A stretch of DNA of 64,000 bases, from assembly GCF_006352025.1 (NCBI RefSeq), contig NZ_CP040936.1, positions 310,001-374,000 of the forward strand. Reading direction: 5' to 3'. The notes beneath the pieces were generated by a model. It was not told where the DNA came from and did not search any database. It saw only the letters and a list, made by a program, of their open reading frames with translations. Positions 51,367-59,069 of this stretch are shown one piece after another. The position numbers and the translations under genes are program-made. Numbering within the stretch: the first letter of the stretch is position 1; each line of letters starts with the position of its first letter. This stretch comes from Hymenobacter sp. DG01 (GTDB lineage Bacteria > Bacteroidota > Bacteroidia > Cytophagales > Hymenobacteraceae).

Positions 51367-52023
51367 TCAGGCCGGCAGAAGCTGCCGCATAAACGGGTCC
51401 TGAAAATCGGGGGCGAAGTGCAGCACGTTGGGCAGGTGGCTGAACTCGGCGGGCTGGTGGGTGGTGGTCAGAATGACGGTTTGCATACCCGCGTTCAGGG
51501 CCGCTTCGGCGCCCTTGGGCACGTCCTCGAACACGAGGCAGTCGGCGGGGGCTACCCCTAGTTTCTCGGCGGCCCGCAAAAACGTTTCGGGGTGGGGCTT
51601 GCTCAGTTGCACATCGTCGGCGCTGACGATGGCTGAGAAGTAGCGCCGGATATCCAGGCCATCGAGCACGAAATCAATGTTAAACGGAATGGCCGCCGAG
51701 CCAATGGCCAGTTGAATGCCGCGTTGGTGGGCTGTGGCCAGAAAATCAAGCAAACCGGGCAGCAGCTGCAGGTGGGGCCGGAACTCCTCCTGATAGCGCT
51801 GCTCTTTGCGCACGGCCAGCTCGTCCATTTCCGCCACCGTAAACCGGTCGGGTCCGAACATGCGCACCAGCACCTCCTGGTTTTTACCGTACATCTGGGG
51901 CTTCAACTCCTCCCAGCTGAAACTACCGCCTAGCTCATGGTTCAGAATGTGCTGCCAGGCACTGGTGTGGTAGTCCATGTCATGAATCATGGTGCCGTTG
52001 AGGTCGAAGAGGAAGGCTTGCAT
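51367..52023 (-). CDS. HAD-superfamily hydrolase (beta-phosphoglucomutase-like) with Asn at the acid/base position
   Basis: A 218-residue protein. The start MQAFLFDLNGTMIHDMDYH is used; the long upstream frame (to 52194) covers promoter DNA. Motif I is D-L-N-G-T: the nucleophile Asp is kept but the usual second Asp, the general acid/base, is Asn (codon AAC). Motif II (AIGSAA) Ser, motif III Lys in QLSKPHPETF, and motif IV in LVFEDVPKGAEAA are normal. Other members of this family in Bacteroidota may share the Asn. It could be a phosphatase with altered mechanism or a phosphotransferase. The substrate is unknown. Confidence 0.9.
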   Translation of the reverse strand: MQAFLFDLNGTMIHDMDYHTSAWQHILNHELGGSFSWEELKPQMYGKNQEVLVRMFGPDRFTVAEMDELAVRKEQRYQEEFRPHLQLLPGLLDFLATAHQRGIQLAIGSAAIPFNIDFVLDGLDIRRYFSAIVSADDVQLSKPHPETFLRAAEKLGVAPADCLVFEDVPKGAEAALNAGMQTVILTTTHQPAEFSHLPNVLHFAPDFQDPFMRQLLPA

Positions 52024-52159
52024 AGAAAGGCAGGGGTAGGGAAAGAGAGCGTCCGGTGTAAATCCGGAAACCGCGAATGTCGGCTGTTTACGGCTTTCAG
52101 CCTGCCAACGCCGCTTGTGACACTGAAAATTGCGGAGGCAGACCCCGGGTCTGCTACAC

Positions 52160-52226
52160 TTCATCCGCCTAATCCGACGCTTCGGTAACGGCAAGTTTCA
52201 GGAGGTGCGGCAGCGGGCCACTTTTG
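52160..52226 (+). promoter_or_regulatory. Conserved promoter block upstream of the TonB receptor (copy 1)
   Basis: From TTCATCCG through AATCCGACGCTTCGGTAACG and GGCAAGTTTC to the -7-like CACTTTTG, this 67-base block is nearly the same as 54610-54676, with identical spacing. It ends 24 bases before the ATG at 52251. The block contains the inner palindrome-like core CCGACGCTTCGG. Confidence 0.8.
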
Positions 52227-52250
52227 GTCCATCACTTCGCTGCTACTCCT

Positions 52251-54449
52251 ATGAAACGCCTGCTACTCCTCGCCCTGCTGCTGGTTTTCGCCCTCCGTGG
52301 GCTGGCCCAATCTACTACCATCCTCAGCGGCACCGTCCGCGACGGGGCTGGTCAGGCCCTGCCAGGCGTGAACGTCTTCCTCAAAGCCACCTTCGACGGG
52401 GCCAGCACCGATTCATTGGGCCGCTTCCGCTTTGAAACCCAGCAGCCGGCCGGAAGCTACGTGTTGCAAGCCAGCTTATTGGGATTCCTGTCGGTAGAGC
52501 GGCCGGTAACGCTAAGCGGCCAGCCCCTGCGCCTCGACCTCACCCTGAAAAGCACACCCCATGCCCTGGGCTCAGTGGTAATTACGGCCGGAGCCTTTGA
52601 GTCTAGCGACGAGCACCGCAGCGCCGCCCTCAACACCCGCGACGTGCAAACCACCGCCGGGGCCCTGGCCGATGTGGCGGCCGCCTTCAACACCTTGCCC
52701 GGCACCACGCGGGTAGGGGAGGATGGCATGCTGTTCGTGCGGGGCGGGGCGGCTTCGGAAACCAAGGTGTATATGGATGGCCTACCCGTGCAAAACCCCT
52801 ACAACGCTACCGTGGCGGCTGTGCCGGCCCGCGGGCGGTTCTCGCCCAGCCTGTTCAAAGGCACCGTGTTCAGCACCGGCGGCTACTCGGCCCAGTACGG
52901 GCAGGCCCTGTCGGGGGTGCTGCTGCTGAACTCCACCGACCTGGCCGATGAAACCCAGACCGGGCTTTCCCTTAGCTCTTTGTTTCTGGGCGCTTCGCGG
53001 ACCCAGCGCTGGGAGCGGACCTCCGTGGCGGCCACCCTCGACTACACCAACCTGCAGCCCTACCAGCGCCTGCTGCCCCAGAACGTAACCTGGCCTCAGT
53101 CGCCGCGCGGCCTGGCGGCTTCCGTGAACCTGCGCCACCGCACCGGCCAGGCCGGCATGCTGAAAGTGTACGGAGTCTGGAATCAGCAGCAGATGGTCAT
53201 CGGGCAGCCCTCGCCCGAACCCGCCGGCACCCAAACGGTGGCCCTGCGCGCCGGCAACGGTTACCTCAACACCACCTTCCGCAGCCCCCTGCGCCGGGGT
53301 TGGAGCCTGCAGTCGGGGGTAGGGTTGAGCCGCGACAACCAGCGCGTGGCCCCCGACACCCTGCGGATGCAGACCCTGGAGCAAGCCCTCACGGCCCGGC
53401 TGGTGCTCATCAACGACTCAGCCGCCGCCCGCTGGAACGTGAAACTTGGGATGGAAGTGCTGGCTCAGAACGTGCAGCAGCAGGTGCAGCCCAACGCCGC
53501 GCTGGCTACGGTGTACCGGCCGGAGTTTACCGAGAAGCGTGCCGCCAGCTTTGTGGAGTCTGACTTTCAGCTCTCGGATTGGCTGGCGGGCCGGGTGGGT
53601 GGGCGCGCAGAATACTCGGCGCTGCTAAACCGCTGGAACGCGGCCCCGCGCCTGGCCCTGGCTTATCAAACTACCGAAAATAGCTCCCTCTCGGCCGCTT
53701 ACGGCCGCTTCTACCAGACCCCCGACAACACCCTGCTGCTGGTACAGCCCCGGCTACGCTTCGAGCAAGCCACCCACTCGGTGCTCACCTACCAGTACAC
53801 TCACGACCGGCAGCTGCTGCAGGTGGAGGCCTACTACAAAACCTACGACCACCTCACCCGCTACGACGGCCGCAACCCGCGCAACCCCCTGGCCTACAAC
53901 AACGGCGGCACCGGCTATGCTCGCGGCCTGGACGTGCTGTGGCGTGACCGGAAAACCGTCAAGAACCTCGAATACTATGTCAGCTACGGCTTTCTGGACA
54001 CCAAGCGCCAGTATCGCCAGGACCCCGTAGCGGCCGTGCCCACGTTTGCCGCCCGCCACAATGTATCGGTGGTCGGGAAGTACTGGGTGGGCAGCCTGCA
54101 CACGCTGCTGGGCGCTACCTACAGCTACGGCAGCCCCCGCCGCTACCACGACCTCAACGACCCCGAGCGCGGCTACAACCAGGGCGTGCTCCCCACCTAC
54201 CAAGACCTAAGCCTGAACGCCAGCTATGTCACTCGCCTTTTCGGGCAGTACACCGTGCTTCACCTCTCGGCCACCAACGTGCTGGGCCGCCAGAACGTGT
54301 TCGGCTACCGCTACGCCACCCAGCCCGACGCCGCCGGCACCTTCAACCGCGTAGCCATAACGCCCACCGCGCCCCGCATGCTGTTCGCGGCCCTGTTCAT
54401 CTCCATCAATAAAAACCGCGCCGCCGATGTGAATGAGCGGCCGGAGTAG
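52251..54449 (+). CDS. TonB-dependent outer-membrane receptor with carboxypeptidase-like N-terminal domain
   Basis: A 732-residue receptor. A signal peptide (MKRLLLLALLLVFALRGLAQ) is followed by a carboxypeptidase-regulatory-like domain (residues about 24-108, SGTVRDGAGQALPGVNVFL), a plug domain (about 115-230, with MLFVRGGAASETKVYMDG and YSAQYGQALSGVLLL), and a barrel of alternating strands. The C-terminal end FAALFISINKNRAADVNERP is not the usual aromatic end. No SusD partner is present, so this is not a classic SusCD pair. It probably imports an iron chelate, vitamin or other small nutrient. Confidence 0.94.
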   Translation: MKRLLLLALLLVFALRGLAQSTTILSGTVRDGAGQALPGVNVFLKATFDGASTDSLGRFRFETQQPAGSYVLQASLLGFLSVERPVTLSGQPLRLDLTLKSTPHALGSVVITAGAFESSDEHRSAALNTRDVQTTAGALADVAAAFNTLPGTTRVGEDGMLFVRGGAASETKVYMDGLPVQNPYNATVAAVPARGRFSPSLFKGTVFSTGGYSAQYGQALSGVLLLNSTDLADETQTGLSLSSLFLGASRTQRWERTSVAATLDYTNLQPYQRLLPQNVTWPQSPRGLAASVNLRHRTGQAGMLKVYGVWNQQQMVIGQPSPEPAGTQTVALRAGNGYLNTTFRSPLRRGWSLQSGVGLSRDNQRVAPDTLRMQTLEQALTARLVLINDSAAARWNVKLGMEVLAQNVQQQVQPNAALATVYRPEFTEKRAASFVESDFQLSDWLAGRVGGRAEYSALLNRWNAAPRLALAYQTTENSSLSAAYGRFYQTPDNTLLLVQPRLRFEQATHSVLTYQYTHDRQLLQVEAYYKTYDHLTRYDGRNPRNPLAYNNGGTGYARGLDVLWRDRKTVKNLEYYVSYGFLDTKRQYRQDPVAAVPTFAARHNVSVVGKYWVGSLHTLLGATYSYGSPRRYHDLNDPERGYNQGVLPTYQDLSLNASYVTRLFGQYTVLHLSATNVLGRQNVFGYRYATQPDAAGTFNRVAITPTAPRMLFAALFISINKNRAADVNERPE

Positions 54450-54453
54450 AGTT

Positions 54454-54604
54454 CAGTTGCCGGTTGTCAGTTGTGAGTTGTCAGGGGAGGCAGTAATGGT
54501 TTTGTCGGCTGCATTCTGCTTTCCAAAGCGCTGGTACCAACGCTTATTCTCCAGCCAGCAACTGGCAGCTGGCAACTGGCAACTCACAACCGGCAACTGA
54601 ACTA
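54454..54604. repeat. Inverted repeat of the AACTGGCAACT family
   Basis: Left arm GTTCAGTTGCCGGTTGTCAG followed by TTGTGAGTTGTCAG; right arm CAACTGGCAGCTGGCAACTG followed by GCAACTCACAACCGGCAACT. The arms match the kdpF-kdpA repeat at 2936. It lies between the TonB receptor stop and the second promoter block. Confidence 0.85.
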
Positions 54605-54609
54605 GACGC

Positions 54610-54676
54610 TTCATCCGGAAAATCCGACGCTTCGGTAACGGCAAATTTCTTTGGCGCCAGAGCTGGGCCACCTTTG
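54610..54676 (+). promoter_or_regulatory. Conserved promoter block upstream of the TPR-like gene (copy 2)
   Basis: Nearly identical to 52160-52226 over TTCATCCG, AATCCGACGCTTCGGTAACG and GGCAAATTTC, ending in CACCTTTG, a -7-like element; TTTG at 54650-54653 can serve as -33. It lies 31 bases before the ATG at 54708. The two blocks sit exactly 2450 bases apart. Confidence 0.85.
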
Positions 54677-54707
54677 AATCATCAACCACCACAAACCCTT
54701 CCACGTC

Positions 54708-55409
54708 ATGAAAAACACTCTGATCACCCTCGCCCTGGTAGCCGCTTCCTTCTCGTCCTTCGCAACTGTAGCGCAGCAGCCCGTTGCTACCCCCGCCGCC
54801 ACCGGCAACCCCGATGCCTACACCACCATGATGGCCGCCACCATTCAAGACCTGATGAGCACCGGCGACCCCGCCAAACTCAAGCAAGTCGATGCCAAGC
54901 TGGAACGCGCCGCCCAGGTAGCCCCCAAAGACTGGCTGCCCCGCTACTACCAGGCCTACGCCCGTGTTATCACGGTTTTCGTGAGCAAAGAGGAAGACGG
55001 CGACGCCAAGGATAAGTACCTCGATCAGGCCGAAGCTGCCCTGACCCAGGCCCGCAAGCTGGGCGGCGAGGAGTCGGAGCTGCTGGTGCTGCAGGCCTAC
55101 ATCTACCAGGCCCGTCTGGGTATCTCGCCCATGCTGCGCTCCATGAAATACTCCAAAATGGTAAGCGAGACGCTGGCCCAGGCTAAGAAAATTAACCCTG
55201 CCAACCCGCGCATTTATTTGGTGCAGGCCAACAACGTGTACTACACGCCTTCCATGTTTGGCGGTGGAGCCGAGGTAGCCAAGCCCCTCTTCCAGGAAGC
55301 CCAGACGCGCTTCGCGGCCTTCAAGCCCGCCTCCGTGCTGGCGCCTAACTGGGGCGAGCGGCAGGTGCAGGGCCGCCTGAAAAGCTACGAAACCGCCTCG
55401 GTGAAGTAG
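54708..55409 (+). CDS. Periplasmic TPR-like protein of unknown function
   Basis: A 233-residue exported protein with signal peptide MKNTLITLALVAASFSSFAT and cleavage near VAQQ. The mature part is helical with TPR-like periodicity (RAAQVAPKDWLPRYYQAYA, KYLDQAEAALTQARKLG, TLAQAKKINPANPRIYLVQA) and a glycine-containing YTPSMFGGGAEVAKPLFQ turn. It is driven by a promoter block shared with the TonB receptor, which suggests a joint regulon. I cannot assign a function; a scaffold for envelope proteins is plausible. Confidence 0.85.
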   Translation: MKNTLITLALVAASFSSFATVAQQPVATPAATGNPDAYTTMMAATIQDLMSTGDPAKLKQVDAKLERAAQVAPKDWLPRYYQAYARVITVFVSKEEDGDAKDKYLDQAEAALTQARKLGGEESELLVLQAYIYQARLGISPMLRSMKYSKMVSETLAQAKKINPANPRIYLVQANNVYYTPSMFGGGAEVAKPLFQEAQTRFAAFKPASVLAPNWGERQVQGRLKSYETASVK

Positions 55410-55610
55410 CGCCGCTGGGTGGGGCGCGGGTGGTAATGAGCCGCTCTGGAATACCGGCGTTTACACCATGTCGGCGGGCGGCGAATGGCTGCCCGCGCCA
55501 CCCGGCAAACGCCGAGGCTCCGGCCGCGGAGCGCCGCCCGCGCAACAGATGGGTTTACCCGATTATTGTATCTTTTGCCTGCCTTATTGGTCCCCCTGGG
55601 CTTCCTATTT

Positions 55611-56732
55611 ATGCTTGACTCCGCCCTCCCCGTGAACCGCCCGACCCTGACTCCCGAAGAAGCCCTGGACGTGCGCAAAGCCTCCCTCACCAACCTGGGC
55701 CGGCACTACCCCCACCGCAAATGGGTGCTCATGCTGGGTATGATGGTGACCTTATCGTTTGGACTAAGCCTGGTGTTCTGCGGGGGGTGCTCAGTTTGGA
55801 GTGAAGATTTCCTCGTAACGTTCGGCTATAACTTCTGCTACACCACTGGCCTGTGGCTGGCCAACGGCTTCCCGAACGAGTGGCTGAACCGCCGCGTCGA
55901 TTGGACGATTCAGCCCATCCGGCGCTTCCTGATTACGCTGTCCATGTCGCTGGTCATGTCGTTGATTGTGATATTTCTGGTTACCACGGGCTTCAACGTG
56001 CTTTATCACCATCGGCCCCTGAGCTCTATCACCTGGCGGCCCTTCGTGATGCCCCTGCTGATTACCGTGGTGGTATCCTTGTTTATGCACAGTCGCTCGT
56101 TTCTGCTGAGCTGGCGCGATGCCACCACCCAGGCCGAGCGCCTGCAGAAGGAAAACGCCCAGGCCCAGGCCGACTCCCTGCGCCGTCAGCTCGACCCACA
56201 CTTTCTGTTCAACTCCCTCAACGCCCTGACCTCCCTGGTCGAGGAAAACGACCCGGTCCGGGCCACGCGCTTCATCCGCCAGCTCAGCCAGGTGTACCGC
56301 TACGTGCTCGATAGCCAGGAGCAGGAAGTGGTGCCGCTTTCGGAGGAAATGCGCTTCGTGGAAGCCTACCTGTTTCTGCAGCGCACCCGTTTGGGCGAGG
56401 GTGTACAAGTGGAAATGACCCTACCCCCCGCCGCCCTCGAAACCCTGCTGGTACCCCCGCTGGCCGTGCAGCTGCTGCTGGAAAATGCCCTTAAGCACAA
56501 CGCCACCTCCCAGCGCGACCCGCTTCGCATCCGCATCGAGCTCGACGAGGCCGCCCGTACGCTCGCCGTGCGCAACATCCGCCGCCCCCGCCGCCTCCCC
56601 GATGGCGAATCAACTGGCCTGGGCCTGAAAAACCTGCGCGCCCGCTACGCCTTCCTCACCAGCCAACCCGTGCAAATAGAGGAGTCGGAAACGGAATTCG
56701 GGGTAGTGCTGCCCGTGCTGGAATTGCGGTAA
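55611..56732 (+). CDS. LytS-type sensor histidine kinase, first pair
   Basis: A 373-residue kinase. The start MLDSALPVNRPTLTPEEAL is preferred because a -7-like TATCTTTTG (55569-55577) lies just upstream; an ATG at 55485 would place this promoter inside the gene. Four hydrophobic segments lie between about residues 35 and 165. The His_kinase domain (QLDPHFLFNSLNAL) has the phospho-acceptor His197, and the HATPase part has LLLENALKHN and GESTGLGLKNLRARY. Its regulator at 57827 is on the same strand but separated by nested repeats and an IS element. Confidence 0.93.
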   Translation: MLDSALPVNRPTLTPEEALDVRKASLTNLGRHYPHRKWVLMLGMMVTLSFGLSLVFCGGCSVWSEDFLVTFGYNFCYTTGLWLANGFPNEWLNRRVDWTIQPIRRFLITLSMSLVMSLIVIFLVTTGFNVLYHHRPLSSITWRPFVMPLLITVVVSLFMHSRSFLLSWRDATTQAERLQKENAQAQADSLRRQLDPHFLFNSLNALTSLVEENDPVRATRFIRQLSQVYRYVLDSQEQEVVPLSEEMRFVEAYLFLQRTRLGEGVQVEMTLPPAALETLLVPPLAVQLLLENALKHNATSQRDPLRIRIELDEAARTLAVRNIRRPRRLPDGESTGLGLKNLRARYAFLTSQPVQIEESETEFGVVLPVLELR

Positions 56733-56751
56733 GGTGAGGGCTAGAAACTAG

Positions 56752-57543
56752 GAGCTGTTAACAGTGAGTAGTAACTTGTGGCATGGAAACGATGCTTACC
56801 GATGCGCAATGGGCGCGGCTGGCTCCGCTACTGCCGGGCCGGGCCGGCACGAGTGGCGGGCGCGGACGCGACAACCGCCAGTTCGTGGAAGCCGTGCTCT
56901 GGTTGGCCCGCAACGGGGCGCGGTGGCGGGCGCTACCGGCCGAACGCGGCAATTGGCACACGACGTACACGCGCTTCCAGCGCTGGGCCCGGGCCGGCAT
57001 CTGGGCCCGGATTTTTGCAGCCGTGCAGCAGGACGACGCCTTGCACACGCTGCTGGTGGACTCGACCACGGTGCGGGCCCACCAGCACGCCAGCGGCGCG
57101 CGCAAAAAAACGGACCGCAGTCCCTCGGGCGCAGCCGCGGCGGGCTGACGACCAAAGTGCACGCCGTGGCCGACGCCCGCGGCCGGTCCGTGCGCCTGGG
57201 CTTGAGCGCGGGCCAGCGCCACGACGCCCCGCAGGCCTTGCCGCTGCTTGACGGGCTGGCCCCGGCTTACGTCATCGCCGACCGCGGCTACGATTCCGAC
57301 CCGTTGGTGGCCGCCTTGGCCGCCCGCGGCACCCACGCCGTGATTCCGCCCCGGCGCAAGCGCCGATACCCGCGCCCTTTCGATGCGGCTCGCTACGCGC
57401 AGCGCCACCCCATCGAACGGCTGTTCAGCCGCCTCAAGCAGTTCCGCCGCGTAGCCACCCGCTATGACAAATTGGATGCGCATTTTTTAGCTTTTGTTCA
57501 CCTGGCTGCAACCGTCCTGTGGTTGCGTGACTGTTAACAGTTC
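56752..57543 (+). mobile_element. IS5-family insertion sequence (792 bases)
   Basis: Terminal inverted repeats are GAGCTGTTAACAGT on the left and its mirror GAACTGTTAACAGT on the right (one mismatch). The element is bounded on each side by CTAG, the probable target duplication (56748-56751 and 57544-57547), a site of the type used by IS5 relatives. It carries one transposase in two frames. Both ends and the reading frames look intact, so it is probably recent and may be active. Confidence 0.88.
56783..57537 (+). CDS. IS5-family transposase, two overlapping frames joined by a programmed -1 shift
   Basis: The first frame (56783-57148) starts METMLTDAQWARLAPLLPG and contains the N-terminal DNA-binding part and the first catalytic Asp in LLVDSTTVRAHQ. 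The second frame continues LGRSRGGLTTKVHAVADARG, with the second Asp in VIADRGYDSD and the final Glu in ERLFSRLKQFRR. A run of seven A at 57104-57110 in the overlap is the likely slippery site. The fused DDE transposase would be about 251 residues. The stop codon lies inside the right terminal repeat. Confidence 0.92.
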
Positions 57544-57607
57544 CTAGGCTCCCCTCCTCATATGAGGAGGGGTAGGGGGTGGTTGACCAGTCGTTGAACA
57601 GCATGGT

Positions 57608-57695
57608 AGAACGTCATGCTGAGCTTGCCGAAGCATCTCTACCTCTGACTAATCAACTGGCCTAGGCCTATTGCAACGATTAAGCATGACGTTCT
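57608..57695. repeat. Inverted repeat (GTCATGCTGAGC type) nested in the CCCCTCCTCA repeat
   Basis: Left arm AGAACGTCATGCTGAGCTTG then CCGAAGCATCTCT; right end TAAGCATGACGTTCTT. The right arm is shortened. A fuller copy is at 59915-60018. Confidence 0.8.
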
Positions 57696-57826
57696 TTTGT
57701 ACTCACCCTTAATACACCCTAGCTTCTAGCTCTAAATACCGTTCTTCCGTCATCAACCACCCCTAACCCCACCTCAGCTGAGGAGGGGAGCTAGTTTTTA
57801 GCTCTAGACATAAAAATCACGCCTCT

Positions 57827-58621
57827 ATGCCTGCAACCGCTACCCCACTCCGCGCCCTGATTATTGAAGATGAGCCCCTGGCCGCCCGCCGCCTTACGGA
57901 GCTGCTGCGCAAGCAGCCCCAGCCGATAGAGGTAGTGGGCACGGCGGAATCGGTGGCGGAAGCGGAGGCCCTGCTGCACGCCGTTCGCCCGGCGCCCGAC
58001 GTGTTGTTTCTGGACATCCACCTGGCTGATGGGCTGAGCTTCGAGCTGTTTGAGCGCCTCGACATCCAGAGTCCGGTCATCTTCACCACCGCTTACGACA
58101 AGTACGCCCTGCGCGCCTTCAAGGTGAACAGCGTGGACTACCTGCTCAAGCCCATCGACCCCGAGGAACTCACGGCGGCCCTGCAGAAGCTGGAGCGCCA
58201 GCGCCAGGCCACTACCCCCGCCTTCGACGCCAACCTGCTGGCTCAGGTGCTGCGCCAGGCCCAGCCCGCCAAGGAGTATAAGTCTAGGTTTGTGGTACGG
58301 GTGGGGGAGCATCTGAAAGCTATTCCGGTGGAGCAGATTGCCTACTTCGCCAGCCTCGAAAAAGTGACCCTGCTGCACACCCGCGAGGGCCGCAAATTTG
58401 TGGTGGACTATACCCTGGAACAGCTCGAAGGCATGCTCGACCCCACGGAGTTTTTTCGCCTCAACCGCGCCTACCTGGCCCACGCCGAAGCCATTCACGA
58501 CATCATCCACTACACTAACTCCCGCCTCCAAACCATCCTCAAACCCACCGCCCCCGACAACGACACCGTGCTGGTAAGCCGCGAGAAAGTGGCTGCTTTC
58601 AAAGCATGGCTGGATCGGTGA
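57827..58621 (+). CDS. LytTR-type response regulator, first pair
   Basis: A 264-residue regulator. The receiver domain (residues 1-130) has acidic residues Glu14 and Asp15, the phospho-acceptor Asp63 in VLFLDIHLADG, TTAYDKYALRAF and the Lys in LLKPIDP. The LytTR DNA-binding domain covers about 155-262 (RFVVRVGEHLKAIPVEQIAY, EFFRLNRAYLAHAEAI). It binds direct repeats upstream of target genes, which are not known here. Its kinase is presumably the 55611 protein, now separated by inserted repeats. The plus-strand gene ends four bases before the stop of the convergent lipoprotein gene. Confidence 0.94.
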   Translation: MPATATPLRALIIEDEPLAARRLTELLRKQPQPIEVVGTAESVAEAEALLHAVRPAPDVLFLDIHLADGLSFELFERLDIQSPVIFTTAYDKYALRAFKVNSVDYLLKPIDPEELTAALQKLERQRQATTPAFDANLLAQVLRQAQPAKEYKSRFVVRVGEHLKAIPVEQIAYFASLEKVTLLHTREGRKFVVDYTLEQLEGMLDPTEFFRLNRAYLAHAEAIHDIIHYTNSRLQTILKPTAPDNDTVLVSREKVAAFKAWLDR

Positions 58622-58625
58622 AGTG

Positions 58626-59057
58626 TCAGTTTTTATCAGGGTGCACCCGCACTAGAGTACCCTGCAAGCCCATCTTATCAAATTCAAGGAGTGTATCGTT
58701 GCGAAGGTAGTAATCGTGTCGAACGTCTTTGGTATAAATAGCTACTAACGGCTGATGGAAGCCTGTTGGCTGGTACCTAACCCGGATAGGAGATTCGTGT
58801 AAGTAGTAGCGTTCAGAATCACTAATACCCAACACCCCTTTCCTATCAGAACAGCTAGTGTAAGTTCCTGTCGAGTCGGCGTGAATCTTGACGATAGTGA
58901 AGCCGCTTTTTCCAATTCTTACCCAAGTGCCTTCCAATACCTTAAGGCCTCCCGCTTTGGCAACGGGTATTGAGGTATCCGGAGAAGTAGAATTTGATTG
59001 ACAAGCTCCTAGTAAGCACAAAACAGTAACGGGGAACAAAGCCCGGGAAGATTTCAT
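58626..59057 (-). CDS. Small lipoprotein of unknown function
   Basis: A 143-residue envelope lipoprotein. The signal peptide ends LLGAC with Cys19 as lipidation site. The mature part is beta-rich (GTWVRIGKSGFTIVKIHAD, RVRYQPTGFHQPLVAIYTK, DYYLRNDTLLEF), like small lipocalin-type Bacteroidota lipoproteins; no family can be named. The DNA is AT-richer than its neighbours. It starts 12 bases after the stop of the LytTR gene at 59070 and may be co-transcribed with it. Confidence 0.85.
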   Translation of the reverse strand: MKSSRALFPVTVLCLLGACQSNSTSPDTSIPVAKAGGLKVLEGTWVRIGKSGFTIVKIHADSTGTYTSCSDRKGVLGISDSERYYLHESPIRVRYQPTGFHQPLVAIYTKDVRHDYYLRNDTLLEFDKMGLQGTLVRVHPDKN

Positions 59058-59069
59058 AGCTGTAATATA

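Larger units (their letters stand above)
56741..57808. repeat. Nested repeat: CCCCTCCTCA family copy 4 carrying an IS element and a GTCATGCTGAGC repeat
   Basis: CTAGAAACTAG at 56741-56751 is the outer left end; the IS element (56752-57543) interrupts it, and the arm resumes as CTAGGCTCCCCTCCTCATAT with GAGGAGGGGTAGGGGGTGGT at 57544. The right arm is near 57751-57808 (CATCAACCACCCCTAACCCC, then ACCTCAGCTGAGGAGGGGAG). Inside (57608-57695) lies a copy of the GTCATGCTGAGC repeat. All this separates the kinase gene from its regulator gene. Confidence 0.85.

Noticed and set aside
52024..52194. N-terminal extension of the HAD protein
   Set aside because: This stretch is the shared promoter region of the TonB receptor read backwards.
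57541..57826. tRNA or other structured RNA gene
   Set aside because: The structure is explained by nested inverted repeats; no cloverleaf, CCA end or anticodon arm was found here or elsewhere in the window.
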